Notes: generated by a model from the letters alone, not told the origin. Counted from the stretch's first letter, positions 22,606-34,240 are shown. The stretch is DNA of 64,000 nucleotides from Oncomelania hupensis (GCA_036898135.1 CM072514.1:79384822-79448821), one strand, 5' to 3'. Made by a program: numbers and translations.

Positions 22606-22826
22606 CATTGAAGTTTAACGCCTCCACCAACCCACCACTGGTGATATTGGCAGCCGGGGATAACCTTCCCAGAAAAGAGGGTTAGGGACCTAAATCAACA
22701 CTGAACCGCCAGACCACTCATACTGCTAAGCTGAACAGTGAAAACTTGCCACTTTTTGTCTTGCCTACCACGGGATTCCAACCTCAGTCTATCAATGGGC
22801 CATGCCAACGCTCTGCCACTGAGTAG
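22606..22826 (-). mobile_element. SINE family B, copy 1
   Basis: Matches 47995-48213 and 51083-51312 on the minus strand. Plus-strand markers are 'cattgaagtttaacgcc', 'gggacctaaatcaacactg', 'ccaccag'-like, 'cttgcct' and a decayed B box near 22775. The tRNA-like head is at the right end and badly eroded. The 3' end runs into the (CTA)n array, read as (TAG)n in element orientation. Confidence 0.7.
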
Positions 22827-22839
22827 TAGTAGTAGTGAG

Positions 22840-23190
22840 CACTGCTTTGTATACGCTTCAAGCTCTATAGTCACGGGAAAAGCGCAATTTCACTGCAGTG
22901 AACTCATGAAAAAAGAAAAATGTAAGTTTCGTCTCCTCTAGGGGACGAATTAGGTCAAACTGTATTAGTTTCTAGGTCAACTGTCTTTTACGAACCGTTT
23001 GAGAATACTTTTAAACCGTTTGTTGACGCCGGATAGTGTCCTCACTTGGTTTCATGCAATTTAAGAATCCAACAAGGCAATTGGGTTTTTGAAACGGAAA
23101 GAGCGGATTATATTGTAGAGCAACATTCTGTATATATTTACAGTGAAATTGCGCTTTTTCCGTCACTATAGCGCTTGAAGCGTGGAGGAT
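22840..23190. mobile_element. MITE-like inverted repeat
   Basis: 'cgcttcaagctctatagtc' at about 22856 is repeated inverted at about 23157-23178, and the pairing continues through 'aaaagcgcaatttcactg' (22878-22896 and 23139-23155 region). Arms of about 40 bp with a spacer near 240 bp and no coding content. Confidence 0.75.
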
Positions 23191-23308
23191 GTAGACTACT
23201 AGGCACTACTACTAGCAGAGTGTGCCAGTTGCTGCCACGACTAGTTAAACCTCTCCTGGCCTAGGCTGTGTCAGACTCCTTGGAGTCTGAATAGATGAGC
23301 ACCGGGTG

Positions 23309-23375
23309 ACGACTACTACTACTACTACTACTTACTCTACTACTACTACTACTACTACTACTACTTACTACTACT

Positions 23376-23437
<62 letters not shown>

Positions 23438-23438
23438 G
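23309..23438. repeat. (CTA)n microsatellite
   Basis: A second CTA array, like that at 22261-22600. Confidence 0.97.
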
Positions 23439-24097
23439 ATTTCTTGAGTTTGAAAATGTTTTTGATTTGTTTGTTTCAGGATCTGTGTAGATTATTTTCT
23501 ACGGGGGATGTACGTGCCATTTGGACTTCAGAATTTTCGGGGCATCATCGGCTTTAAGTTGTCACTGTTACCAAGTGTTCTACCATCAACATGTTTAACT
23601 GTATTGTTATTTAGTTGTTAATGTTGTGTTGTTGTTGTTGTTGTTTAAAGAGAGAAATAAAAAAGAATATTTTTTCATTCATTTACATGTAGTAGTTTAC
23701 GTTATGTTTTCGAAAATTCATAAAACGAATGCTGACGACTCACATGCATATCTGATTTTGGGGAGAGGAGATTTGCAGGCCAAATTCGGGTTGCCTTCTC
23801 AGTCTAGTCGCAAGAGCAAGCCCCTCGCCGCCCCCCCCCCCCCTCCCTCACTCCCCAGGACAGAGGGGGAGGTGGAGAATAGGAAGTTTGCAGTGTGTGA
23901 ATCTAGATAGGCATCTGAATCAAGGCGCATGGACGTCCCTATATAAGTTGTCTTAGATAATAACAGGTTCCCCAGGTTTAATTCCAGACTGTGTTGTCTC
24001 AGCTGATGCAGTACAAAGCTTGGAGTGTTAGCACTAGAGCAGCTCAGAAAACTGGCCTGACGGGCAGCAGGAGAACGTGGTTTCCATTCTCGATCTA
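23439..24097. other. No recognised gene
   Basis: Includes a short (GTT)n with AATAAA near 23628-23665 and a C-run at 23832. Nothing else is supported. Confidence 0.4.
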
Positions 24098-24793
24098 TGA
24101 AGGCCTACTAGCGCCCAAACCTGATAATTACAAATATTATGAGATAATTACAAATATCAAGGGATAATTACAATTATCAAGGAATAATTACATTTTTTTT
24201 TTAAATTACAAATATCTTCGCGCGATCCTGTTTAATTTAATTTTCAGTTTTGGGTCTGGCAATCTGTCTGCAAATGCGCCAAACCCAAAAAATTGTAATT
24301 ATCACACAATAATTACAATTTTCACCTGATAATTAACCATTTTTACGCGATCATGCTTAATTCTGGCTAAGGCGGCTCACTAGCGCCTAAACATTCATTT
24401 ACAGTTATCAGTGATAATGTTAATTAACGCGTGTTCTGCATAATTCACAGACATGAAGGCCTACTAGCGCCAAAAACTGATAATTAGAAATATCATGAGA
24501 CAATTACAAATATCAACGACATAATTACAATTAACACGTAAAAAATTGTAATTATCGAGTGAAAATTACCATTTTTGGGTTTGGCATATTTCCAGACGGA
24601 TGCAAGAGCCCAAACTGAAAATTAAACATGATCACGCGAAGATATTTGTAATTTTTCAATAATTATAACGATCCCTTCATAATTGTAATTATCTCATGAT
24701 ATTTATATTATCTCATGATATTTGTATTATCTCATGATATTTGTAAATATTAGGTTTTGGCGCTAGGAAGGCGTGGCAAATACTGATAATTAT
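24098..24793. mobile_element. AT-rich palindromic MITE cluster
   Basis: The left end 'gcctactagcgcccaaacc' and right end 'aggttttggcgctagga' are inverted. Inside are many 'gataattacaaatatc' units on one side and the complementary 'gatatttgtattatctc' on the other. Further ends ('cactagcgcctaaac' at 24387, 'ctactagcgccaaaaac' at 24458) show nested or tandem copies. It would fold into a long AT-rich hairpin. Confidence 0.75.
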
Positions 24794-25414
24794 CGTCGGT
24801 GTCCATTCAAAACCTCGTATGTCCAAAAATACAGTTTTGAGAAAAATGAAAAAAACTGTTTAAAAAAATCAGGTGTCACCAAAACAAATGGTTTTAGTAT
24901 AATTTGTATTCAGTATTGAACAGGAAATTTGGCAGTAATAGTGACAAGATTTAGAGCGCATGCTTGTTTGAGAAATAGACAAAAATGTTCACATACGAGG
25001 TTTTTACTATTTTGTATGAGCTGGAAGTTGCAACTTACGAGGTTTTGACTGTTTTGCTTGAGCTTGAAGTTGCAAGTTATAAGGATTAGTCACAATAGCA
25101 AACAACAAATGAAACATTAATACAAAATAAAAGACCGAAAAATGCAGTTGAAAACATTGTCAAAGTTGTTTTATTCAATAATGCAGACACAACCCTTGTC
25201 TTTACAAAATTGAAATAGGCTTATAGGCCATTGATAGATTAACACTGTAACACCCAGCAATCAATGAACGCGTTGTTGCATTCATCACTGACATAATAAT
25301 GTCCTTCTGACCAGTAGGCTACAAGCCCTGTACTTAAAGTAGCACGAAATCCTTTCTCGGAAATTTCCTGTGAAATGAATTATAAGATGTAAGCTAAGTA
25401 ACACATTACACTTA

Positions 25415-25622
25415 CGTGAAGTTTTTATTACCATAACATAACAGTCTACATGAACTTTTATTACCATAACATAATAGTCTAAATTAACTTTCATTAACGC
25501 AATAGTCTTAATTAACTGTTATTACCGTAACGGTTTAAATGGACTTTTATTATCATAATAAATGAACGTTTACTACCAAAAGTCTAAATGAACATTTATT
25601 ACCATAATATAAGCCTAAATGA
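25415..25622. repeat. Degenerate tandem repeat, period near 40 bp
   Basis: About five copies of a unit with 'ttattaccataacataa' and 'agtctaaatgaac'. It ends where the LINE begins, so it could be LINE 5' sequence or a pre-existing array. Confidence 0.8.
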
Positions 25623-26510
25623 ACCACCATCGGCTCATGGAATGTTCGGACCATGTACGAATCAGGAAAGACGGCACAACCTGTGCAGCTGAGATGAGGA
25701 ATAATGACCTGACCTTGTTACACATCAGCGAGACACGATGGACCCAAGCTGGACAAAGGCGACTGATGACAGGAGAACTATTGCTGTACTCCGGGCATGA
25801 AGAAAACGATGCACCCCACACGCAGGGAGTAGGCTTTATGTTGTCCAATCAGGCACAGAGGGCACTTATAGGATGGGAGGCCCATGGCCCAAGGATCATC
25901 ACAGCATTCTTCCGTACCAAGATGATGAAGATCAAGATGAACCTTGTCCAGTTCTATGCTCCACCGAACGACAGTGAAGAGGATGTTAAAGACCATTTCT
26001 ACAGCAGACTACAGAAGATCCTTGAGACCTACACAGACAAGGACATCACCATCCTCATGGGAGATGTCAATGCCAAGATTGGGTCTAACAACACCGGTTA
26101 CGAACCAGTTATGCGCACCCACGCCTTAGGAGTAATGAATGAGAATGGAGAGAGATTTTGCGGATCTGTGTGCACTCAACAACCTAGTCATCGGAGGCAG
26201 CATCTTTCCTCACAAGCGGATCCACAGGAGTACATGGGTATCTCCAGACAATGCGACAGAGAACCAGATCAACCACATCTGCATTAGCAAGAAATTCCGA
26301 AGATCCCTGCAAGACGTTAGAGTGAGAAGAGGAGCAGACGTGGCGTCCGACCATCACTTGGTGGTGGCGAAACTGAAGCTGAAGTTGAAGAGGACATTCG
26401 TCAGGCAGAAGAACGAAGTACAACATCAGCCTTCTGAAAGACCCAAAGACAAAAGAACAGTTTATTCTGACGCTAAGGAACAGGTTCGAAGTGCTTCAGG
26501 AATTATTTGA
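25619..26510 (+). pseudogene. LINE apurinic-like endonuclease
   Basis: Motifs: SWNVRTMYESGKTAQ in an offset frame just after the start, ISETRWTQAGQRRL (catalytic Glu region), VQFYAPPNDSEED, ILMGDVNAKIGSNNTGYE (catalytic Asp/Asn), and RGADVASDHHLVVAKLKLK (terminal His). These are the exonuclease-endonuclease-phosphatase fold motifs of LINE endonucleases, which nick the target DNA. Frame changes occur near 25690 and near 26150, so it cannot be translated whole. The upstream limit is uncertain. Confidence 0.85.
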
Positions 26511-27790
26511 AGAAGAAGAAGACAGTGTACTCAACAGGTGGCAGAAAGTGAAAGAGACACTAAGATCGTCATGCCAAGAAGTTGTGGGGCCAAAGAAACA
26601 TCAACAGAAAGAGGGGATCACAGCAGAGACCTTGGTCAAGATAGAAGAAAGAAAGAAGAGGAAGGCAACAGTCAACAACAGCAGAACCAGAGCAGCTAAG
26701 GCCAAGGCCCAAGAAGACTACACAGGAGCCCATAGAGAAGTGAAAAGAAGCATCAAAAAAGATAAGAAGGCCTACGTGGATGGACTGGCGGCTGAAGCGG
26801 AACAGGCAGCGTACAGCGGCAATATGAAACAGTTGTACGACACCACTAAGCGACTCTCTGGAAAGTTCAGCAAACCAGAAAGACCTGTTAGGGACAAGCA
26901 GGGAAACACCATGAACAGTATAGACAAGCAGTTGAACAGATGGGCTGAACACTTTGATGAACTTCTGAATAGACCAGCACCAACGAATTCCCCAGTCATT
27001 GAACCAGCCAATGTGGATCTTCCAATCAACTGTGAGAAACCGACCAAGGAAGAGATCAAGAAGGCCATCGCCCTGATGAAGAACGGAAAGGCCGCTGGAC
27101 CAGACGACATCCCAGCAGAGGCTCTAAACGCGGACTTGGAAGCATCAGTGGAGATGCTGTACCCACTCTTTGAGAGGATCTGGGAGGAAGAAGATGTTCC
27201 GGCAGACTGGAAGGAAGGTTACCTGATCAAGCTTCCCAAGAAAGGTGACCTCAGCAACTAACAACTACAGGGGCATCACACTTCTATCTGTGCCTGGGAA
27301 GGTCTTCAACCGGGTCCTTTTGGAAAGGATGGAGGATACTGTCGACCCACAGTTACGAGACGAGCAGGCAGGCTTCCGACAGAATAGATCCTGCACAGAC
27401 CAGATAGCAACGCTCCGCATCATCGTGGAGCAGTCCCTGGAATGGAACTCGCCATTGTATATCAACTTCGTCGATTATGAGAAGGCGTTTGACAGCGTGG
27501 ATCGAGATACCCTCTGGAAGCTCCTTCGACACTACAACATCCCGACCAAGATGGTCAATATGATCAGGAACTCCTATGACGGCATGTCCTGCAGAGTTAT
27601 CCATGGCGGACAGCTCACAGACAACTTCCAGGTGAAAACCGGAGTCCGACAAGGGTGCTTGTTGTCACCTTTCCCCTTCCTCATCGCCATAGATTGGGCT
27701 ATGAAGATGTCCACCAGGGAAAGTAGGAACGGAATCCAATGGACTGTGGAACCAGCTCGAGGACCTGGACTTCGCTGACGACCTTGCTCT
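26491..27790 (+). pseudogene. LINE reverse transcriptase, N-terminal and palm
   Basis: A basic linker (about 26500-26950) leads into KKAIALMKNGKAAGPDDIPA, then GYLIKLPKKGDLSN, NYRGITLLSVPGKVFNRVL, FVDYEKAFDSVDRDTLW (catalytic Asp) and VKTGVRQGCLLSP. A frameshift at about 27258 splits it into two frames, and another at about 27750 separates it from the FADD block. The fold and motif order are ordinary for LINE RT. Confidence 0.88.
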
Positions 27791-28535
27791 TCTTTCCCAT
27801 AGCCAACAGCAGATGCTAGAGAAGACAAATGCAGTGGCGGCCACATCGTCGGAGGTCGGCCTCAACATCCACAAGGACAAGAGCAAGATCCTGAAGATCA
27901 ACTCCATCAGTACCGAACCAGTCATCGTGGAAGAAGTGCAGTCCTTCACCTACCTGGGTAGCATCATTGATCAGCAGGGCGGCACAGATGCGGATGTGAA
28001 GGCTAGGATCGACAAAGCAAGAGCTGTCTTCATTCAGCTCAAGAACATCTGGACCTCCAGAGAGCTGTCTTTGGCCACCAAGATACGGGTATTCAACTCC
28101 AATGTGAAGTCAGTCTTACTGTATGGAGCAGAGACATGGAGGACAACCAAGACCACCATCAAAAAAGTCCAGTCCTTCATCAACAGTTGCCGCAGAAGGA
28201 TTCCCCAGATCCGCTGGCCCGACACCATCAGCAACGCCAACCTTTGAAAAGGACCCGCCAACTCCCTGCTGAAGATGAAATCAGGAACAGAAGATGGGGC
28301 TGGATAGGGCATACCCTACGCAAACCAGCGACGAACGTCACCCGGCAAGCGCTGAAGTGGAACCCCCATGGAAAGCAACAGAGAGGACGTCCAAGGAACA
28401 CCTGGCGACACGACCTCGAGGCCGACACCACCAAGATGGGCTACACCTGGAGTCAGTTAGAAAGAATGGCATAGGACAGAGGACTCTGGAGAGCTGTTGT
28501 TGGCGGCCCATACCCTGGCAGGGGTGACGGGCATT
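27755..28535 (+). pseudogene. LINE RT catalytic motif, thumb and C-terminal tail
   Basis: 'LDFADDLALLSHSQQQM' (about nt 27766-27815) holds the catalytic Asp pair. EVGLNIHKDKSKILKIN, FTYLGSIIDQQGGTD and LLYGAETWR follow, the usual post-FADD motifs. After a frame change near 28210 comes [20 protein letters not shown], then [19 protein letters not shown] and [18 protein letters not shown], the basic tail. Confidence 0.85.
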
Positions 28536-29134
28536 AAACTAAAAACACACAATACTATTCTGTATTCTTTTGTAAATTATTTAGAATTATGCCACAGTAT
28601 GCCTTTGACAACACTCATTCAGTGTCAGATTTAGTCACAGAGTGTGATATAACGTGCCTGTTCGTTTATTCCTGAAGAGTAATATGGAGAAGATCTGGAC
28701 GATATCAATCTAGAAGAAATCATGATTGAATAAAAGGACACCATGTATCATCAGTACTCACCAATGTAGAAAAATGACCAGAAGCAGCTGACATTTCCAC
28801 GATGACAATAACAAAAACCGCGTAAGTGACGTCAACTCAACTTCTTAGCGCGTCATTTATTTGAATGAAACCTCGTAAGTTGAGTTACAAGGTTTTAGAA
28901 ATTTATTCCAAATGATAAAAACCTCGTAAGTGAGATACGAGATTTTGATACAAATCGTTTGACCTGTTGGGACATACGAGGTTTTGATATTTTGTATTAC
29001 TGATGCTTTCTAACTGAGCTATGAATTCCGAGCTTCTGATAAAAAAAGCGCAAAAATTCAAGGGACATAACCATGAAAAGACTGCAAAAACTACTTTTTC
29101 GGAGTTACGAGGTTTTGAATGGACACCGACGTTA

Positions 29135-29245
29135 TTCATTAGCACTGTAGATTACCGGTATCTCTGTAAATTACACAGAACACGCGTTAATTTCAATTAT
29201 GTCGCGATAGTGGTGACTCGCGGTTTTGGCGCTAGTGGGTCGTCA
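29135..29245. repeat. Right-hand remnant of the AT-rich MITE
   Basis: 'acacagaacacgcgttaat' and the terminal 'cggttttggcgctagtggg' are an inverted version of 24378-24450. This is the flank of the site into which the 4.3-kb element inserted, or an independent MITE copy. Confidence 0.65.
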
Positions 29246-29736
29246 TATCGATCGTGACTGGTGGTGTTGGTATTGTTTTAGTTTAGTTTTTTTTTTTTTT
29301 TTTTTTAAATAAAAGAGGGGTCGATTTTATTAAACAGTATAAGGCTTTTTTTTACACTGTGTTCACTTTTTTTCCTCGTGTCGCCGCAGCGGCCTGCGAA
29401 ATAGCCCGGTCAATTAAAGCGTCTACCGGTGAAAGGCTGAAATACATTTTTGTCTTGCTCAAAATGAATACGCGTAACTGACTGAAGTCTATAGATAGTT
29501 TGGCTCATTTGTTTTTTTTAAACAAGGTGGAAGTGATGGTGAAAGAGACTTTTTTTTCTTTGTTTCTTTTTTGGTTTGCTGTTCTTTTGTAAAGTTTTGT
29601 TACGTCTTTGAATGTTAAATGCTGTCTGTTCATTCATTCATTCGTGAGGTCAAATGTCCCCGGACTCTGACGCTTGTATGGGACAAGGCTCTCTGTGTTA
29701 CTAACAGGGAATATATAGGCGTGCGAAAAGGCATGT
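29246..29736. other. No recognised gene
   Basis: A T-run lies at 29288-29306. AT-rich and unremarkable. Confidence 0.4.
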
Positions 29737-30137
29737 AGGGTGGTTGAAAAGTAGCTCCCTATTAACAATTGCTTGGACTTTTTAAAAAGTTGGACTGCGT
29801 TGGCAAGACACGAGACGAATTGCAATCCTTAACAGTGGTAGAGTGTAGCGACTGATCTCCGAATCCATCTCACGGCGATGGAATGCGACCAGAATGGCCG
29901 GTCGCCTAGCACTACGTGAGCGATCTCCGGCAAATACACGACCTACGAAGACGAGGCTACTACGGGGCCATTCAGGGTGGTTGTTGTCGTCTTCGTTGTG
30001 AGATGAACGCCAAATCAGCCGAGTAAATTGTACCACTATAAGGATCGCAATATATTTTGTTTCATGCGTATGCAGTACTTCGTATCTACAGACGTTATAA
30101 GTCATTCTCAATAGGGAGGTACTTTTTCAACCACCCT
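29737..30137. mobile_element. MITE with 'agggtggttgaaaa' TIRs (401 bp)
   Basis: 'agggtggttgaaaagtagct' at the left matches, inverted, 'aagtacctcccta'-type sequence at the right end ('aatagggaggtactttttc' then 'aaccaccct'). Arms of about 30 bp. The same end sequence bounds 55272-56936. No clear target duplication. No transposase. Confidence 0.75.
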
Positions 30138-31686
30138 TCAGTTTGTTATTAGGTGGGTTTTCTCAGAGCCACTTTGATCAAATGTGAAACGTATTCAGAC
30201 TTTTAAAAATATATAATAATTCTTTTAGAACAAGTTAAGTTTCTTTTGAGTTTTTGTCGGCATTCGACATTACCTGTTTTTTCGTTTGTTAAATGTTGTT
30301 GTGTACCACGAATCTTTGTATTATATATGCTTCAAATGTTTCAATTGGGGAAAAAATAAAGTCTGTGATGTAAATTGTCAATTTTATTAGTGACGAAAGA
30401 CACTATTCAGTGTGTGTGTGGTTTTTTTAAATGTAATAGGCTAACTAGTATTGTGGCTTGAGGATTAAGGGGATTGGAGTTCAGACAGACTTCTGGGATA
30501 ATATAATAGTTTCATTCCAGTGGAAATGCACACATGTTTGTTTTGGGCTTTTGATTTCTGTTGAAATCGTTCTTTTTGCCTACACATGGCTAATGCAAGA
30601 CTATGTTTGAACTATTTAATGAAGTATTTTTGCGTTCGTGTTGCAGGTTTAATTTTGTTTCCTTTGTATGATTCTTTTCTTTTCAAAGGCCAGGATATCA
30701 AAGATGCTGGTTTATTTTTATGATTATTATTTTGTATGTTTGTGACGAATTTACTTGGAAAATTGTATTCTTGTCACATTAAAAAGAAGGGGTAACCGCA
30801 GCTCAAACCGATCGCGAAGCGCTGGATTTTTGAGGCGTCGCGTCCTTATTGTGACGTAAGCAAGCAACTCTGCCTACTGATAATCACTGTCGCAGCGGTG
30901 CTATATTTAGAATCCGCCTTGATGCCATTAATAGGCATATAAGCCCAATGAATGTATCTATATTAAAACTGTACTTTTGAAAGAGGTTTGTTGGCTTCAT
31001 CTTCATGGATTTTTTTCCCCCAATATGGCAACATTCACTGCGAATTGGAAAAGGAGCTGTGACGCCCAAAAATATGAAAGTCAGCCTTTCCTGAAAGTGT
31101 TACCAGTGCTAGCCGACGACATTTTGATCAGCACAGCTTGTAGTCGGATGCCTGATACAAATTGTACAGCCTTGAACAAAATGTCGCTGGCAGCTGTTAT
31201 ACAGTCAAGTCTAATGTCCACTTGTATGGCGCACAACTCTATGTTGCAGAGACATGCCCAGGGCATGGAGAAATCTGCCAGTTACTGTTGCGAAGAGGCA
31301 GCGCATCGGTTGCAGATTTAATATCCTCCGGGATCGTACTCCAGAGAATAGGTGCGGCATTTCCGTAATTAGTATTATTTTAATTTTATGGATTCTTTGG
31401 GATTTAGTTTTATTTTTATGGATTCTTTTAGATTGGGGCAAAAGCAATCAGATTGTTTTTGTTTGGATCGTTTTGATTTAAAACTGGTTTCGACAGTTGA
31501 GACAGCTCATTTTTTGTCATATGGATCTTGTGCAATGATAATTATCGTGGATGATAGATATTTACTGTTGATTGTCCCTATCAGCATGATGTGTGCGGAT
31601 ATATCGATACGCATGTTATACTGTTTTTTATTATTAATTTTTTTACTTATGATGTTTATTATAATTATACATTTTACAAAATGACT
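30138..31686. other. No recognised gene
   Basis: About 1.5 kb of AT-rich sequence. An AATAAA is at about 30353. Overlapping open frames at 30977-31480 on both strands have no domain and no splice context that I can defend. Confidence 0.4.
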
Positions 31687-32247
31687 CCCGTGAGGGTGCA
31701 GTGTTTTTTTTTATAAATAGTATCCTCACTTGCAGGAAATTTAGTGCTTTAAATTCCCACTGTCGCTGTTCTTCTCCTTTGTTCCTTCTCATTCTTACTC
31801 TGGTCTAACAATCTACTATACTATCTTTTTCGCTAGACCAGTCACCTACCGTTCTTTTTTAAAAACTCTTCCGGGACAAAACTCCTCAATTGTGTGTGAG
31901 GTCTGTTGTATCAGCTTGGGAATATTGGACGCTCTCTGCCAAATGGTCACTGGGGCTTTATATGTATGTGTTTTGTTGAAATTTTATAAGGATGTTTGTA
32001 TTCTATTTTGTTTTTGTAAACGGAGGTTCAATAAATTAAGAGTATAACTTCAGCGTCCCCTGCGTGGGATGCCTTTATTGTAAAGTGACCGGCTGGTGGA
32101 GTGCCTTCAGTGTTACCACTAAGGTTGTTTCAGCAGATCTTTTATACGGATCAGGGGTGAGTCCTCTTCCAGCCAAGTTGTGATCTTTTTTGTGGCCCTG
32201 ATTCGGCTCTCAGCAGTCCGCTGGACCCCGTAAGCAATGAATAACTA
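31687..32247 (+). mobile_element. SINE family A, copy 3 (5'-truncated)
   Basis: Starts within 'gagggtgcagtg...ataaatagtatcc', follows the family order ('gaaatttagtgctttaaatt', 'cctgcgtgggatgcctttat', 'tttcagcagatct'), and ends 'ggaccccgtaagcaatgaat'. It lacks the tRNA head. A deletion removes the 'gcttcctatgatgttag' part. Confidence 0.85.
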
Positions 32248-32323
32248 ACTTATTACGAAATGACTCTTTTGTCTATATCAGCATGATTTGCATGCAGAAG
32301 TGTTCCCTTTACCCCCTGGCACT

Positions 32324-32331
32324 ATTTTATT

Positions 32332-32362
<31 letters not shown>

Positions 32363-32371
32363 TTATTATTA

Positions 32372-32440
<69 letters not shown>

Positions 32441-32443
32441 CTA

Positions 32444-32474
<31 letters not shown>
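32324..32474. repeat. (ATT)n microsatellite
   Basis: About 150 bp of ATT with a few interruptions. Confidence 0.96.
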
Positions 32475-32476
<2 letters not shown>

Positions 32477-32676
32477 TTTGTTGTTATTTGTATATTTATG
32501 ATTGATTTGTTTATTTTGTATGTATATAATTATAGGTTTAGTTTTAACAAGTTTGGGTATTACACTAATGGTACCGGATGCAGTCAGTCTAAAATTCAAA
32601 ATTGAATTCGACGTACTGCTATGTTTTTTAGACTAACGTTTGCTTTCGATTGCTGCATTTTTGATTAAAGGAAAGG

Positions 32677-32684
32677 TGTATTAT

Positions 32685-32768
<84 letters not shown>

Positions 32769-32836
32769 TATTGTTATTATTATTGACCTGCTTTAATGTA
32801 ATTTTGTTTGTTTGTTTGTTTGTTTGTTTGTTTTTG
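32677..32836. repeat. (ATT)n then (TTTG)n
   Basis: ATT array at 32677-32786, and eight TTTG copies at about 32805-32836. Confidence 0.95.
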
Positions 32837-32839
32837 TTT

Positions 32840-33236
32840 TGGCAAGTTCGTGTTTAGTATGCTAGTGTCAGTTCAGCATATAATCGGCATGCTTCTTTTG
32901 TGGGGACGGAAGAAGAAGAAAAAAAAAACAAGGAAAAAAGAACATATAAACATTTAGCTCGCTCTGATTCCGAACTATTTCAAAGTATTTCCAGATCACA
33001 TATTTTTATTTTTTTTGATATTCTTATTTTCAGCTTTATGTACATTTGCTGTGGAATTACAGTTGTGGAAAATAAACAATCTGAACTGCTTGCTAAAATA
33101 TGTCATTTATAGACTGTGGATGTGTGAGAATGTTCTCGTCGTCATCGTTGTGTAGTTTCTTTAGTTCTGTCTGTCTACTCTGATCTGATTTAACACATTC
33201 TCCCTCCCCCACCCCCTGCTCACCCTTCTCTCCCTC
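32840..33236. other. No recognised gene
   Basis: 'gaactatttcaaagtattt' near 32971 recurs at 57540, so a short dispersed repeat is possible. Nothing coding. Confidence 0.35.
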
Positions 33237-33376
33237 CTCGTTGGGATGCCGAGGTTTTCTGCATAAGTAGTATCCCTACTTTGTGGAAATTTAGTGCTTT
33301 AAATTAAAACTGTTTCTGTTATTCTCATTTGTTCTTTCTCGTTCCTAATCTATTCTAATTTCTATCAATCTACCGT
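33237..33376 (+). mobile_element. SINE family A, copy 4 (fragment)
   Basis: 'gataagtagtatccctact'-like start ('gcataagtagtatccctac'), 'gaaatttagtgctttaaatt' and 'ctatcaatctaccgtaac', then the family match stops. It is broken at both ends and lies 94 bp before a better copy. Confidence 0.7.
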
Positions 33377-33469
33377 AACGCCCCGAAGTGATCTCTATAT
33401 CTTTTGGGGTGTTTTTTTTTTTTTTCTTCACAACATATGGTGTCCCTATATTGTGTGCGCAACTATACC

Positions 33470-34056
33470 CCCGTTGGGGTGCCGGGGGTTTCAGTATAAA
33501 TAGTATCCCCACTTTCTGGAAATTTAGTGCTTTAAATTCCCACTGTCGCTGTCTTTCTCATTTGCTCTTTCTCATTCCTGCTCTGTTCTATCAATCTGCT
33601 ATACTATCTTCTTCTTCGCTAGACCAGTCACCTACCTTTTTTCTTGAAAACTCTTCCGGGACAAGACTCCTTATTTGTGTATGGAGTCTGTTAGATCAGC
33701 TTGGGAATTTTGGACGCTTTCTGCCAGGTGGTCACTAGGGCTTCCTATGATGTTAGTATTTAGCAATGTAGGCATTTTATATGTATGTGTTTAGTTGATA
33801 ATTTATAATGATGTTTGTATTCTATTTTGTTTTAAACATTTTGTAAACAGAGGTTCGATAAATTAGAGTACAGCCTCAGCGTCCCCTGCGTGGGATGTCT
33901 TTATTGTAAAGTGACTGGCGGGTGGAGAGCTTTCAGTTTTACCACTATGGTTGTTTCATCACATCTTTTATGCGGATCAGGGGTTGTCTGGTCCTGATTT
34001 GGCTCGGAAGAGTCCGGTGGACCTAAGGCAATAATCATGTAATGTAATGTAATGTG
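33470..34056 (+). mobile_element. SINE family A, copy 5 (lacks tRNA head)
   Basis: Begins at 'ccgttggggtgccgggggtt', just after where the tRNA head ends in the full copy, and matches through to 'ggacctaaggcaataatcat'. The tail is (ATGTA)n. Closest in sequence to the full-length copy at 10325. Confidence 0.88.
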
Positions 34057-34082
34057 CGCTAGTATTAACTTGTTAGAAAGCG

Positions 34083-34240
34083 CGTGCTATGAGGACAACA
34101 TTCGAGAATGGACTGGCTTGACACTGAGCGAAGCCATCAGGGTTGCTGAGGATCCAGAAAGATGGAGTACGCTGGTTAAACGATCATCGGTGGTGCCCCA
34201 ATGAGCTCCGAGTTACGGAGTAGGATAGGATAGGATAGGA
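34083..34240 (+). pseudogene. RTE-like LINE 3' end, copy 2
   Basis: Encodes the DNIREWTGLTLSEAIRVAE-type tail and 'KRSSVVP', then ends in (GGATA)n at about 34208-34240. Severely 5'-truncated. Same family as 21558-21826 and 49968-50195. Confidence 0.8.

Larger units (their letters stand above)
25615..28540 (+). mobile_element. Nearly full-length LINE (EN + RT), inactivated
   Basis: Endonuclease, reverse transcriptase and the basic C-terminal tail occur in the usual order on the plus strand, in at least five reading-frame pieces. The order, the RGRPRNTW tail motif and the absence of an ORF1 suggest an RTE-like LINE. No clear poly(A) tail follows; 'gcattaaactaaaaacac' is near the end. It lies inside the TIR element 24794-29131, so it inserted after that element. 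Base composition is noticeably more GC-rich than the surrounding AT-rich sequence. Confidence 0.85.
24794..29131. mobile_element. 4.3-kb TIR element with 4-bp TSD
   Basis: A 26-bp terminal inverted repeat starting CGTCGGTGTCCATTC lies at 24794-24819 and inverted at 29106-29131. Both flanks carry ttat, a 4-bp duplication. The subterminal regions hold several copies of 'tacgaggttttga' in both orientations (24993, 25037, 28868, 28917, 28978). No transposase of its own is seen. About 2.9 kb of the length is a LINE inserted later, so the original element was roughly 1.4 kb. Confidence 0.85.

Noticed and set aside
26569..27949. Several 90-127-codon minus-strand frames
   Set aside because: Antisense shadows of the LINE endonuclease and reverse transcriptase.
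30977..31481. Possible small genes on both strands near 31.2 kb
   Set aside because: Overlapping frames without domain, splice signals or composition that favours one of them.
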